DNA of 64,000 nt from Klebsormidium nitens (Eukaryota; Streptophyta; Klebsormidiophyceae; Klebsormidiales; Klebsormidiaceae). Position numbers and translations under genes: made by a program. Every line of letters starts with the position of its first letter. The first letter of the stretch is position 1. Shown piece by piece: positions 35,101 to 47,400 of the stretch. The stretch is taken from NCBI GenBank assembly GCA_000708835.1, contig DF237000.1, forward strand, positions 210,706 to 274,705, in the 5' to 3' direction. The notes beneath the pieces were generated by a model. It was not told the origin of the DNA. It saw only the letters and a list, made by a program, of their open reading frames with translations, and did not search any database.

Positions 35101-36023
35101 CCGTAGCTGGTGCAAAGGCCGTTGGCACAGCAGTAGCTCCCACAGATGTTTGCACTTGCACAACACCCGGGCCCGTTGCTGTTACAGACGGGGGAGGTGC
35201 CTGGCGCACGGGAGGGGGAGGGGCAGCAAGTCGTGCCGCCACAGCTCGACCCTGATGCGCAGCAGAGACTGGCGATGGGACTTGCACAACTCGTCCCTGC
35301 CGCGCAGCACGCAGTCCCACACAGTTGGCTGGTGGGGCAACAAGCCGACGGCAAGGTCTTCGAGTCGCAGATACCTGGGAAGTTGCAGCATGAGCTGCCG
35401 CACAAAGTTTGCCCTGGATCATTGCAACAGACTTTTGTGGTTGCTCCAAAGAGGGTACCGGTCATGCAGGACTGCCCGAGCGAGCAGCACGTCGCGCTGC
35501 TGCCAGTGCCACAGACCCGGGCGTTGGGGCAGCATGTAGCGCTGCTGCCGGTGCCGACGCACGTGTTGCCCGCCGGACAGCATGTGGGTCCGCAGCACGT
35601 GTCTGCCGACGAGGAACAGCACGACCCTCCGCAGCACTTTCCAGACGTACAGCACGCTGCGCCTGCGTACACGCTCGTGCTGGTCATGATGCTGCAGCAC
35701 ACGCTTGCCGGAGTCGCATATTGTTGCGCTCCGGTGGGGCAACAGATCGGCAGGCTTGAGTAAGACATGGATTGGCAGGAGACCATGGTGGAACCAAAAG
35801 TCGAATACTGCGGGCAGCAGGTATAGGTAGAGAAGCCAGCACTGGGGTCGCTGGTAGAGCAAACAGTGCCCGACGAGCAGCATGTGTTGCCCCCGCAACA
35901 TGTGGTGCCCGGTGCACACTGCTGTGCGGTACCGCACGGAAGGGATTGCCCGCGTGCGCCAGGGGCGCGGGCGCCGATGCCCAAGAGGATGAAAAGAACG
36001 ATTGTGGGGGGCAAGGAAGTCAT
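32186..36023 (-). CDS. Secreted Cys-rich repeat protein with Root_cap domain
   Basis: Six exons agree in phase: 34862-36023, 34432-34568, 33829-34062, 33671-33772, 33256-33372 and 32503 down to the stop at 32186; up to 689 residues. ATG 36023 starts a signal peptide (MTSLPPTIVLFILLGIGARA, likely cleaved near residue 25). Residues ~30-385 are tandem Cys-rich units full of paired cysteines (CCPSANVCGRNCCASGVC and variants). Next comes a Root_cap-type domain: FDFHGLPDRAYCMFTDTHLS, VNAHMFGL, WMDGMGFLY, LLEVEI, FLNLAIKSF, FVGQMFRE and a terminal DLVSADCSFDLFS. Root_cap proteins are extracellular proteins first described from root cap cells; their biochemical role is unknown. Exons 4 and 5 use AAG-type acceptors and are the least certain. 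The end is also uncertain: a GTGGGC donor follows SCQ near 32350, so the last ~50 residues may be intron. Confidence 0.75.
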
Positions 36024-38420
36024 TTCGGACTCTGGTGCCGGCGTCCTGGTGGCTAAGTGACTATCAGCCGCTTGATGCGCCTTTCTTGCCAAATTGGCTG
36101 GTTGGAGTTTCTGCTGCAGATTCACACCTCCAACAGTCGTTTCGCAGCGCTCAACTTAAGGTGCCAAAGGGGTGCCAACGGCACGGTCGGAGCTGCTGGG
36201 GACCAAAGATATTGCATCATTCACATTAGAATTTAGATAGTATTCAGTGAAAAGGAGGCCGGGTCCTCCTTAGATCACAGTGTGTCTCAGGCTCTGCCAA
36301 TCACAGTCCTGGCTGACATCATTTAGCTAGTCTCGTCACCTTCATCACCTGCGGCCGGCCAGGTGTCGTAGGCCTAATAGCAGCGCCCGGGCGACAACCC
36401 CGAAAGTTGACCCGCGGACTGAAATTGACCGTAACCCGCCAATATTCAGTCGGCAGCTTGGGGCCGCCCATGTCGACCGAGGCCCTGGGGCCTGGCCCCT
36501 GGGCCGTATAACTGAGCGGCCCTAACTGCGGTGACGCGACTGCTCGTACCGGTGCTCGGACTCCGAATCCTGGTGCAAACGACGCAATGACGCATATGTA
36601 TTTAATGGCCATCATGATTAGTCGCTATAGTTACTGCAGTTCCGATGTCTGCGTTCCGCCTGAAAATGCATATTTAATGCAAGTACTGACACTTTAGGAA
36701 TAGGAAGCTTTACGAATAGTATATCACCATTGACCATCCTGGGACGGATAGGGTTAGTTTGGGCCAGTCCGGGTAGGAATATCTGCGGAGCGGGTACTTT
36801 GTATAGGTTAGTATTTTAGAGCTTGGTTAAAGCCTACAGCTTACTACTCTTGAAGTGTCAATGACATGCATCATGCACGACGACAGCGGCCCCGGCCCGT
36901 AAAGCTCGGACTCGAGTCGAAGCCGGCGATGCTGGGCGACATGACACATGCCAGCCTATCACTGGGCCTCAAGGTTCACGCTGCATCACGCATATCTGCC
37001 AGCTCAATCGCCGTAGTCCGTACTACGTAGCGTCCGAAGGCATATCGCTAGGTCGCGGGTTAGAACTCGACTCCATGCCAGCACTCTTTCCTTTTTTGGA
37101 TGTTTCCGGGAAAAACTCGCGTGCTTCACAAAAAGGTTCGTAATAACCAATGAATTGGGGTCGACACCAGATTTCTAAGAATTAAGACGCAAAGCTTTCC
37201 ATGCTCACTAGAACTCGCGCGGCTAATCTACGACTTTGTACGCCTTTCGAGTACAACGATTCTTTTTGACAAAAGCTGCATGCAAATGGGGAAACACAAC
37301 AAGCCATCATAATTGTGTTCACAAGCAGCATTAGGAGCGAGAAGCCATTTGAGGTGTCCGATCAAGACAGGCCGAGCCAAGTTACCGTGCAGAGGGGTTG
37401 CACTACAATTATGAGACAATCTGGCGCATGTCATAGTATTTTATATTGCCATTTTCGTAACGGCCACCGCACATCAACTTTGAGCCTGGTGCTTGCACTC
37501 GGTTCAAACCGTCATGTCCTAGGAGTTGGCAAATTACTATAAGTCAGATTTCGGAACCAGTTGAGACTGGCCCCAGTCCGGATCCGTAATTGTATAAAAC
37601 CTCGATCTGACTCAACTGGGGTGTACGTATATGCATTCAATCTTATCAACTAGTAGCAGCCATCGCACCAACGGCCATCATGGCATTTAGTAGGATACCA
37701 ATGATGCAATTGAATGATGCTTCTTGGGCTGCCATTGATTTGCATCTGGCGTGAGGTTAGTTAACCTCATTGAACAAATCGACGAATATGTACAAGTGTT
37801 AGCTGCTTACAAATTAACCTGATTCGATCAGGTTTGAATGCTTCATAGTCCAGAACGATGTTTCAATGCATGGGACTGGGTGACGTCAAAGGACTTGACA
37901 GACTGCACATCATATATAGAAGTTCACCAGATGAGCATGTCATACCATCTTCCAGGCCAACTTATTGATCGTGACGAGGCCCAATGAAAGCTCAAAGAAA
38001 GCTCAGGGTCAGCGACATGAAACAGAGGACAATCAGGCTTTATGTTGAGTGCGTATCAAGTTCAACTACTATACCCAGGAAAGATGCCCAACAGGCGCCT
38101 GAATCAACCTACAGTGGACGCACAATCAGCGAGATGCACACCCCAGTCAGACCCACTAATCCCGTCGAATGGCGCCCGCTTTCTTTAGCCGCTTCTGCAA
38201 GACAATGACAAAGAACTTAGGATGCGGCAGCAAGAAGCTTCACACTGCACGTCAATGCCGTTTCACAGCGGGCACTCCTTCCAGTCAGTGGTCTTGGCTG
38301 AGCTGGAAACACTCTCTCCTACAGTCTCCCCTTCTGATGTACTGACACAAATCGGAGACCAGGGAAAGACGCATCTTATCGGATGCAGTACCTGATGAAG
38401 AGCTAATTCCATATGTAGAG
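36024..38420. promoter_or_regulatory. Root_cap gene upstream region and CABIN1 3' flank
   Basis: This 2.4-kb stretch lies upstream of the Root_cap gene (minus strand) and downstream of the CABIN1-like stop. It must hold the promoter of the former and the polyadenylation region of the latter. A GC-rich block at about 36340-36560 sits 320-540 bases upstream of the Root_cap start codon. No other gene or RNA was recognised. Confidence 0.4.
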
Positions 38421-41400
38421 TCAAGTATCGTCTGCTTTACTTCGCTCCTTAAGTGACTGTAAGATAACGGTTTTGGCCCTATCAAAAATCGGTAATCCTA
38501 AGATCAGCGGGAAAAGCGACTCGCCTACTACAAGCTGGGCCGACACTCTGCGAACTGGCTTTATCATCGAAAGTGCCGCGGCAAAAGCTAGACACCAAGA
38601 TTCATTGAGCTGTACCTGGCCAGCAGGTCAAGCGCACTGAATTGATGAATCAGAAGCGTCGAACCTGAATGACCTCTCACTTGGAAAACAAAGCCAATCG
38701 CTTCCGCTGATGGAATGACCGCTCATTGACGTGGAAATGCAAGTATACTATGCGCGCAACTCGGGACTGACCTTTCGAAAGGGAGACAAACCTGTTTTCT
38801 TTCCTACAAGATCAGACGGTCATCACGATAGCCGTACCTTAGGGACCTCTTCATGCAGTCGCAGGACTTCGTCCACGCCCGCGGCCTCACGCGCATGCAC
38901 CAGCGCGAAAGCCCGCAGCAGCATTGCCTCCGCTTGTCTTTTCTCTTCCGCTTTGTCTTTCTCCTGCTCCAAATCATGCTCAGCCTTTGCTTTCCCGTCA
39001 CCGGACGCCACTGTCAACACGGGACCCAAAACCGAGACCAAGTCCCGATACATCGCGAGGGCTGACTTTAGGACAGACACTGCACGCGCTTTCCATTCCG
39101 GACCCTCGTCTGATTCAGTCAAATTTTTGACTCCTGCGGGTTGCTCCTTGTCGGGGGCTTCCGCTGACGCTCTCTGACTCTGGCTCCTTCCCCCCTCCCC
39201 GAGTTCGCCCTGCTTTCGGGAGTGGCTCCGTGCACCAAGCGCACGCAGCAAGGGGTGGGATTTTCCGGGCGTTTCGACCCCCCCTTCGACGGAGCGCCGC
39301 GACCTACGGGTGGCTGCTGCCACAGGCGAATCCTCTCGACCGCCCCCGACGACAGGTGACAGAATCTTCTGCGTGCTGCCGTCATGAGGTGCCGCCAAGC
39401 TGACACCTGGCGATGTGGGAGCAGAGCCTGCGCCTGTTTCCTTCCCTGGCCCCGCTGCAGCCGTCTGGATTTCCGTCACGTCCGTCCGTTCCGTTTCCGG
39501 CCCCTCGTTCCGTTCTTGTTCCGCTACTCTGCTCCGCTTGGCCGCTCTTGAATCTTCACCCCCCTCCACCGTTGCTGCTGGGTCCGATACTGAGCCCAGC
39601 GTTGGTACGGCAGTCGGCGAATCTCCCCGGTGTCTCTTCGGCCCTTCTAAGCTGGAAGTCGTAGCAGGCGATTTCCCCAGGGTGGCTTCCTCCAATTCCT
39701 CCGACGCCCGCTTGCGCTTCTCTCCCCTCTCCTCTGAGGCCCCTGACACGTGGCGCTCGTCTGCGGCGGCCCCAGACGCTTCATGACGTGCCTCTTTACT
39801 GCCTTCAGAGATTGGCTCCCTCGATGATTGAACCTCCGGCAAACCCTCCCTCACACGAGTCCCCTCCTCACCCTCGTTTGCCGCCTTCTCCGCGTTCCCT
39901 GTTTCTGCTGCGAGTACCTCGCCCGTTCTTCCACCATCCTCCAGCCCTTCCTTGTCCGAAGCCGTGGCTCTGCTGCGCTTCTCCGATTCCGCCAAACCCT
40001 CCAAATCCTCGAGGGTTTCTGCCAGCGCGGCCGCCCAGGCCGCGCTCGCCTTTCGGCAGAGCGCCAAAGTGCCGTTGTCGGCAGTGCAACGGTGGCTGCG
40101 CGAGCGCTTTCGGAGGCGCTCGTAGGCGGCGCCGAGTGCGGGGGCGTTGTGCGCGCGAGCGAGGCTGTCGATGTAAGACGACGAGTATCTGCAGAACGGA
40201 GGGGCTCACTAATCAGGTGACGATGCGAGCACAGTTTGGATCAGAATTGAAGTTTTCTTTTCTCCAAAGTGACTAGTCGATGCTCTTCAATATTGCACTC
40301 TTTGGAGATGACTCTGCTTGGCCGCGGGGCAGGAGTCAGTACGCCGGGAAAGCATTCGCTGTTTTTTTGTCGTCCGCGGCACATTCTGCACCCGACGCTC
40401 CTGACGGAATTTCGGCTGTCCGAATCAGATTGACGTAACGACACCCATTTGTAAGTAGCAGAGTGCAGATGAGTGGCGACTGATCACCTGAAAAAGTCCT
40501 CTTCCTGGACGCCCGCAATCGGCTCTCGCAGCTCCCGTCCGAGTTTCACCTCTTCTAGCGCTTTCAGGACCGTGGCTTTCCAGTTGCCCGCGTTCTCCAG
40601 CCATACGCCGAACGCTTGCTCCAGGAGAGGTTTGAGGGTTTCGGCGCCGGGGCGCAGCTGGGCGCGCCGAATGGCGGCCGCGAGGACGGCGACGTACAGG
40701 CCCATGGCGAGCTGGGCCAGGTCGCTCAGGAAGAAGGAGTACTGTGGGGAGAAACAGGCCGGTTAAGGAGCCAGGGTCATCAAACCGGATTAAGGATGGC
40801 AAGTCTGTTCAAGTTGAAAGCTTGAATAGGAAGCTTGAGTGGCTTCATGTCGAACCACAGTTCATCCTATCGTACCTCTCTGTCAATCCCGCGTCCCTTT
40901 CTGCATTTCCGTCCATCACTCAGTTGCTTTTGTTGGTTGCGCAGATATTGTCGTGCGTGCTCAAGCCCTGTCAGCCCGCACAGTCGCGGGTACAGCGGTG
41001 GCATATCAACACCTCTCCCTTCCGTTTTTGTTTGGAAGGTATACTACCTCCCCTACTACTTTCTCAACTTCTGATCTGTGCGCAAAAGTGCGCTTTGCGC
41101 TTGAGCTATCTGAACGTGACCTCAGCACGTATAGCCGCAGACACGGAAAGAGCATGCATGTGTTCCCTTTCGTCCCTTTGACCATTCGACTTTAGTTTCC
41201 GTGTTTCCCCGTTCTCACCTTCTTGTAGGTGCGCGCAAAACGTGCCCCGTCCGCTCGACCGCCCCCCCAGTCTGACGTCAGCCGCACAGCCTTAGATGCA
41301 TCATCATCATACAACCTATGTTTCTCTTTCCCTCTCAATTTTGCAATCCTCGCTTTTGATTCTCACCTTCTTGTCGGTGCGCAAGAAGTGCGCCGCGCGC

Positions 41401-44400
41401 TCGAGCGCCTCCCAGTCTGACGTCAGCTCGCACAGCCGCAGGTACAGCATCAGGTACTTGCGCACGCACGTGGCGAACTTGCGCGCGCTCTCCGCCAGGC
41501 TCTGCTCCACGTGGACCCTGCGGCCACACGGCAGCGTCGCCGCCTTCCTGCACGCGTTTGGGGAGGTTTTGGGGTTTGGACAGGGGAATTCATGCAAAAT
41601 AGTTGACAATTAGGAGATTAAAAACAAGGTCTCAAGACCTGTGAACGGTTTTGGGCTGAGGTTCGGGTGAGGAGCGGAGACTCACAGTCGAGACAAAATT
41701 GAAAGAACTTGGGGAAGGCCTAGAGGGAAGCACGGGTTTTTAGAAACAATTCTTGCGTAAGGGTCCTGGGAAAGGTTCAGGGCTCAGAGCTCCTAATCTC
41801 TAGCACCGGCTTCGAACTGGGGTTGAGAAGCGAGGGGAGTTCGAGCAACGTATTTTTTATTGCGACTGAAGCCTGCGTATGAACCAGTTAGAACATTGCT
41901 GACTTGCCAATCCATGAAGATGGCTCCAGGTTTGTCAACAGCGTAACGGCTCCTCGGCCATTTGAAATATTAATGCTTGAGAAGCTAAAGATTGTGCTTC
42001 GCCATAGGTAGACGAACTCCATTATCCAAAGGCAAAAAAAGCGCCGCAATCAACCGCTCACTTCTTCTTCTGCGCGTCCAGCTCCCACACGTTCACGCAG
42101 AAGGCCCCCTTGGCCGTCCGGAAGAAAAACTCCAGCTCGGTCTTCGCCGCGTCCACCGCCGCCCGCTCTAGTTCCCCCCCTGCCCCCACCAGCAAAGCAT
42201 GCGCCACGCGAAAGCGCGCCTTGTGAAAGTGCTTCAGCTCGTTGAAGATGCAGAACCGCAGCCCGGCGACCGCGTCCTCGTGCAAAACCCTCCAAACCTC
42301 GGCCAGGGGCGCGCTCGCGGCCGGCTTCGCGTCTTCGTGCGAAAGTCTCGAAATCTCGGCCGGCGGGGCGGCCGCGGCCGGCTTCGCGTCGCCCGATCGC
42401 CTTCCCTCGTTTTCGACATCCGTGTCTGTGACTTCCGGACCAGTTGCGCGGATCTCCGGGCGCTTCTCGTCGACGTCCGTACCAGCCTCTCCGGTCCCCA
42501 CTTGTATATCGGCTCCCCCTTCGACTTCCATCAGTCCAGCGCGTTTCTCTAACAAGTCCGCTTCACCAATCATGTCAGGAGTCTCCATAGACTCCATACG
42601 AATCTCCATTCTCTCGTCTGCGCCCTGAGTATTTACCTGAACACCTGCCGGCGAACTCTTCTCAACATTCGTTTCCTCGTCTTGAGCTTCCTTCTCCAAA
42701 CTCTTTCCGCCGCTTTTCTGCACAGTCTCCTCAAGCGCTTTCCCCTCTCCCGCTTTCTCCTCGTCGCTCTGTTCTCCAACATAAGGGCCCCGCACTTCCG
42801 CCTTCATCGCTAACCCCCGCAGCTTGCGCGCCGTCGCCGGCAAGAAACAGTGCCTCGCAACCGCCTTCAAACCCTCCCACACGTCCGACTCTCCGCCCGC
42901 TCCCTTTCCTGCATCTGCCGACGGCATTTCCTTTGACGTCAGCGCCCCTTCTGACGTCAGCTGCTCTCCTGACGTCAACCCACCGTCCAAAACCCGTAGA
43001 TCCTGGATCGCTGACCACGTCACCGGACGCGAGCGGAGCTCGCAGAGCAGTTTTGCGCGGGAGGCGTGTAGGCGGTAGACCGGGAGGACAACTAGACCGG
43101 CGGAATCGGACGCCCGGCCGTACAGGTCCAGCGCTTCGGACGTGGGGCGTCCGAGCTTTTGGGAGAGGCGGCCAAGGGGGATCAGCAGCTCCCAGTCGTT
43201 GCTGCGCGAGGCACATAAAGAGCTCTGAATATCAGTTCCAGTGGTCTTTTGGAGTGATTCAAGCTGCTGCTGTTAAGGAAGACTGCCGCTGTAGCTCCAA
43301 CTTGTTTGAGGCTGCTGTTAGTGAAGACCGTAGCTCGTGGCGTCTGGAACGGACTATCGAGAAGCGACATTGGCCTCGTCATACCATTTCGCGGACTGAA
43401 CGGGACATATAGCCATCTGGAAAGCTGGAAAAGACGAGTCGCTGTTACACATGGAGCAACGTGCTTGAGTCAATTGAGCGTGAAAAGAGGGGATGCGCAT
43501 AATCGACCCAACCCGTCCAAAGAAAGAGGTGTCTAAAAACCAACTGACTTGTGTCCTTACGAATACAACAAAGTCTTAAAAATGGATGAACACCCGGTCC
43601 CAGCTCACAGGAGTCGTAAATAAATCAAAGGAAAGTCAAACGGGCAAGCTCACCTGCATACGTAGCTCCGCTCGAAGTGCCCCAATGCTTCTGAGCAGAG
43701 GGCGCGCCACGTGTCGTCCCTGGGGAGCTGGATGCGGCGCTGGTCGGAGAGGGGCACCACGTCCTGGATGACGTCATACAGGACCGAGCCGTTCCACCGC
43801 TCTAGCTCGTACTGCAAAACAAGAGAGGGGAAGACACGTCAGATCAAGCGAACCAGCGGGCGGCTTTAAACGGTTCGAAAAGATGAGTTACAGAAGTGCC
43901 AGATTCGTGTACTGGTGAAAATCTGTGAATGACAAGGCCTTGTGAGGGTTGGAAAGGGTTAGCGTTGCCCCGTCAAGCAATCAGAAGAGCTCTCTGTGGC
44001 CTTATAGAGCCGGGAAGGCTGGCTTATCGCGGCTGTTACGACAGCGACGCACGCATCACGTTGGTATTTGGCGTGGGCACTGCCAAATTGAAACACGCCA
44101 AGACTAATGCCTTTTCGAGAATCGTTTTGCAAAGTTTGTTTCTGGAGATCAAACGTCCTACTTTAACTGTACAAGCCTTTGGCAACTTGCGGCCCTGCCG
44201 ATCCCGCACTACTCTTCAAGATTCGTTGACAGCTCTTCTCTTACCTTCCTCCCCATCCCGGCAGCGGCTTCCTCAAAAATCTAGCATCGCACGTCCACAG
44301 TCTATCCTCTTCTCCTGAGAGAAGTTTGATCTCGTACAACCAGCGTCTTCCCTAAGTCTCTCACAGCTTGCTTTTGAACGCTAATCAGCTGCTGTGAAGC

Positions 44401-47400
44401 TCACCTTTTTGTCTGCAGTCGGGGCAAGCGCCAGGGCCGTCAAACTGGCTTGCCGGCACGCCTTCCGGACGGGACTGTCTTCGTCTGTCAACCCCTGATT
44501 GTTCGCTAGCATCCGTACTTGAGTAATCTGAATGATGTCTGAAGCTTACCTTTCGGTGTCTCAAGCTCACTTTTCGGTGTCTCAAGCTCACCTTTTTGTC
44601 TTCCGTCGGGGCAAGCGCCAGTGCCCGCAAGCTGGCTTGCCGGCACGCCTTCCGGCCGCTAGCGACCCGGGCCATGCGAGACGGGTCTTCCCGCCACTGC
44701 TGAGCGGTGAACTGCTTGCCGCCGTCGTTTAACAGAAGGTCCACCTCCTGAAAGCACAGGAACAGCTACTTGGAAAGCGTACTTGCGTTGATGGACCGAG
44801 GAATCACGTTGCCAAAAGGCGACTGATGGTGAAGAACAGGCGGAAACGCCGTCCCTGTGCCTGAAGTGCACAAGGAACACGAGCACTTCCCTGGGTTACG
44901 ATAAGCAACATACGAACTGGAACGGTCGCCTTCTTCACGGTCGATTCTTGAGAACAAGCCACTTTAAAAAGAAAGCCCAATCAGACACTGCGTTTCGCTT
45001 CTTTGAGGTGTGAGCTGTGATGATTGGATAAAGTCAGGTTTAGGAAACGCAGGCTGACCGACGGTAGAGGAAAGGGCGCAAGTTTTGACTTGGAAGCGAC
45101 AACGCAACCCTCCATTGAGTCCGCAATTTCCGCACCTCATCGTAGATCTCTGCGAGTCTCTCCCAGCTCGCCAGCCGCTGCGGGTGGTAGCACAGGTCGT
45201 ACTTGTAGTAGCTCTGCATTCTGTCAAAGTACCGCCGCCCCTCGTCGCTCAGTGCAAACCCGGGGGCTTCCAACCCCGCGTTAATCTCCTCGACCTGAGC
45301 CAGTAGGAAGTAGAGTTTCGAGTACACCTCAGCGAAAGGCCCCGCCTTTCGGACGTCCGCGGCCGCCTTTCGGATGTCCGCATCCGCCGTTCGGACGCCT
45401 TCCACACCCCTATGGACGCCGTCCGGCAGTATCCGGACGGGTTGCGGCGCCGTTCTGACGGCCTCCGGCGGATTCCGGACACCTTCTATCGACGTTTGGA
45501 CGCCGTCCGAAGCCGCTCGGACGCTGTCGTCAAACGTGACCGTCCGCTGTGTTGCTGTTTGGACGGCATCTCGGGGGATTCCAGGGGATGTGGCCGTCCC
45601 AGTGTGAACAGGCTCTCTCTCCGGGCGGCCGCTTTCTGGCGAGGTTGAGGGCGAAAGCGCCAACCGTAGACTGGCTGGCTTCACGGAGCTCCCGGTAGTC
45701 TCTCTACCGGTATTCCCTTTTACCTGAGAACTCTGAACCACCGCACCCTTTTGCCCCGGGAAAGCTTGCCCTTGCACGGTGCCAACAGCAGGGGCGGCTC
45801 CGGTTGACTGGAGTTCCGCTTGTCCGCCAACGGAGCCCAACGGAACCTTGCCTTCGAGGAAGGGCTCGACGGAGAAGCGGGCGAGGACCTCCGGGGGGGG
45901 CTGGGGGAACTGCTTGTGGATGGCCTGGAGAACTTCCTGGAGATGGGCCTTCAGCCGGTCGGGCTGCAAAAGAAAACCGTAGACTTATGAAGGCAGTCGG
46001 GAGAGGTTTCCGGGGCGATTAATGAAGGGCTTGCTACGACGACGTTGGATGTCGTCAGAAACAAAGGTAATGGACACATGGAACAAACGCAGCCGAAAGT
46101 TTCAGGTCGGCTTCGTCCACTTCATCCGGTCATTACTGATTGCTATAGTGGGGCATCTATAGATAAAAGTGAGGCGCAGGTACAGACGTTGATGAGCGTC
46201 TCGTACAGACAGTGGTGGAAGTCCTCGATCTAGAAGAGGCGCCATTATAGTTACCAGGTTTTGAAGACAACATTTCAGATATTGAGAAACCTGGATGCAC
46301 GTACTCAGATGGCCACCTCTGCAGCGAAGCGGGCTTGGAGTCACTCCTAGAAAGCAGAGACGATGCCCGCTGGAGCCACCGGCTCGTTCGCCCAGAATTT
46401 CAAAGACGACTCGAGAATTGGGCAAAGGGATGCTTCCGGAAACGGAGACTGCTTCCCATACGTCCAACACGCTTCTTTTATCTAATCAGGAAGGCTAGCA
46501 AACTATCAAGAAGGAACCTTCCAACGGAATGACTGATTCGCAGTTTTCTCTAGATCTAAGCTTGTGCTTACCGAGCAGCTCTCAGCATAGGGCACGATGT
46601 ACCGCATCACCTCCGCGCACTGCTCCTGCGTACCGAAGTCGCCCTTGCTCGTGTTCTCGTGCTTCTCCAGTTTCGGCTGCCCGGCCCCCTCCTGCAGATT
46701 TAGACCGTACAGGCAGAAAAAGGCCTGGTTTAGCTCCGCTGCTAACCCAGTCTCCCTCCTTAACCCCGCCAGAATCTCGTCGCCATTTTCCGACTCGTCC
46801 GCGTTTCCGTTAAGCGTTCCACCCGCAACCCCGATCGGACTTCCGTCAAGGTTTCCGTTGGAGAGTCCGTCCAAGTTCTGGGCGGACCTTCCATCCGCAA
46901 CTCTGTCCGCATCCACTACCGTCGATCCGTCCGGTGCTTTGACTGGACTAGCATCCGCCCTCGAGAACCGGATCTGTCTCTGAGACGCGCTTCTTTCAAG
47001 CCGCTTCTTAGCGGGCCCCAGCCGCTCTTTCCCGAACCGGCCCGCATCCGGTGAATCTGGACCGTAGAATCTTGCATCCGACAGCGGGGAATCCCCGCCG
47101 GTTCCCAGGCGCAACCGCTTCACTCGACCGGGACTCTCCCCGCCCTCTAGTTTGCGCTTCGCACCCGCTCTCGCCTCCTCCCCGCTCGCAACCTCCGCGC
47201 CTTCCCTGACGTCAGCGTCTCGTTTGGCGCCCACAAGCGCCGCTAGCCGCGCATCGAGGCCGGTCAAAAGCTGAATTGCCATCTTGAGAAACGGCGCCCC
47301 GCCGTCTCCAGCGCAACAGAGCCCTTTGTCCGCGAGCAGCCGGTGCGCGCTCGCGAGCAGAGCGACCTGCTGCGACACGGCCGCCGATTCCGCCGGAATC

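Noticed and set aside
35078-35763. Plus-strand frames of 150-205 codons opposite the Cys-rich exon
   Set aside because: They are complementary-strand shadows of the paired-cysteine repeats.
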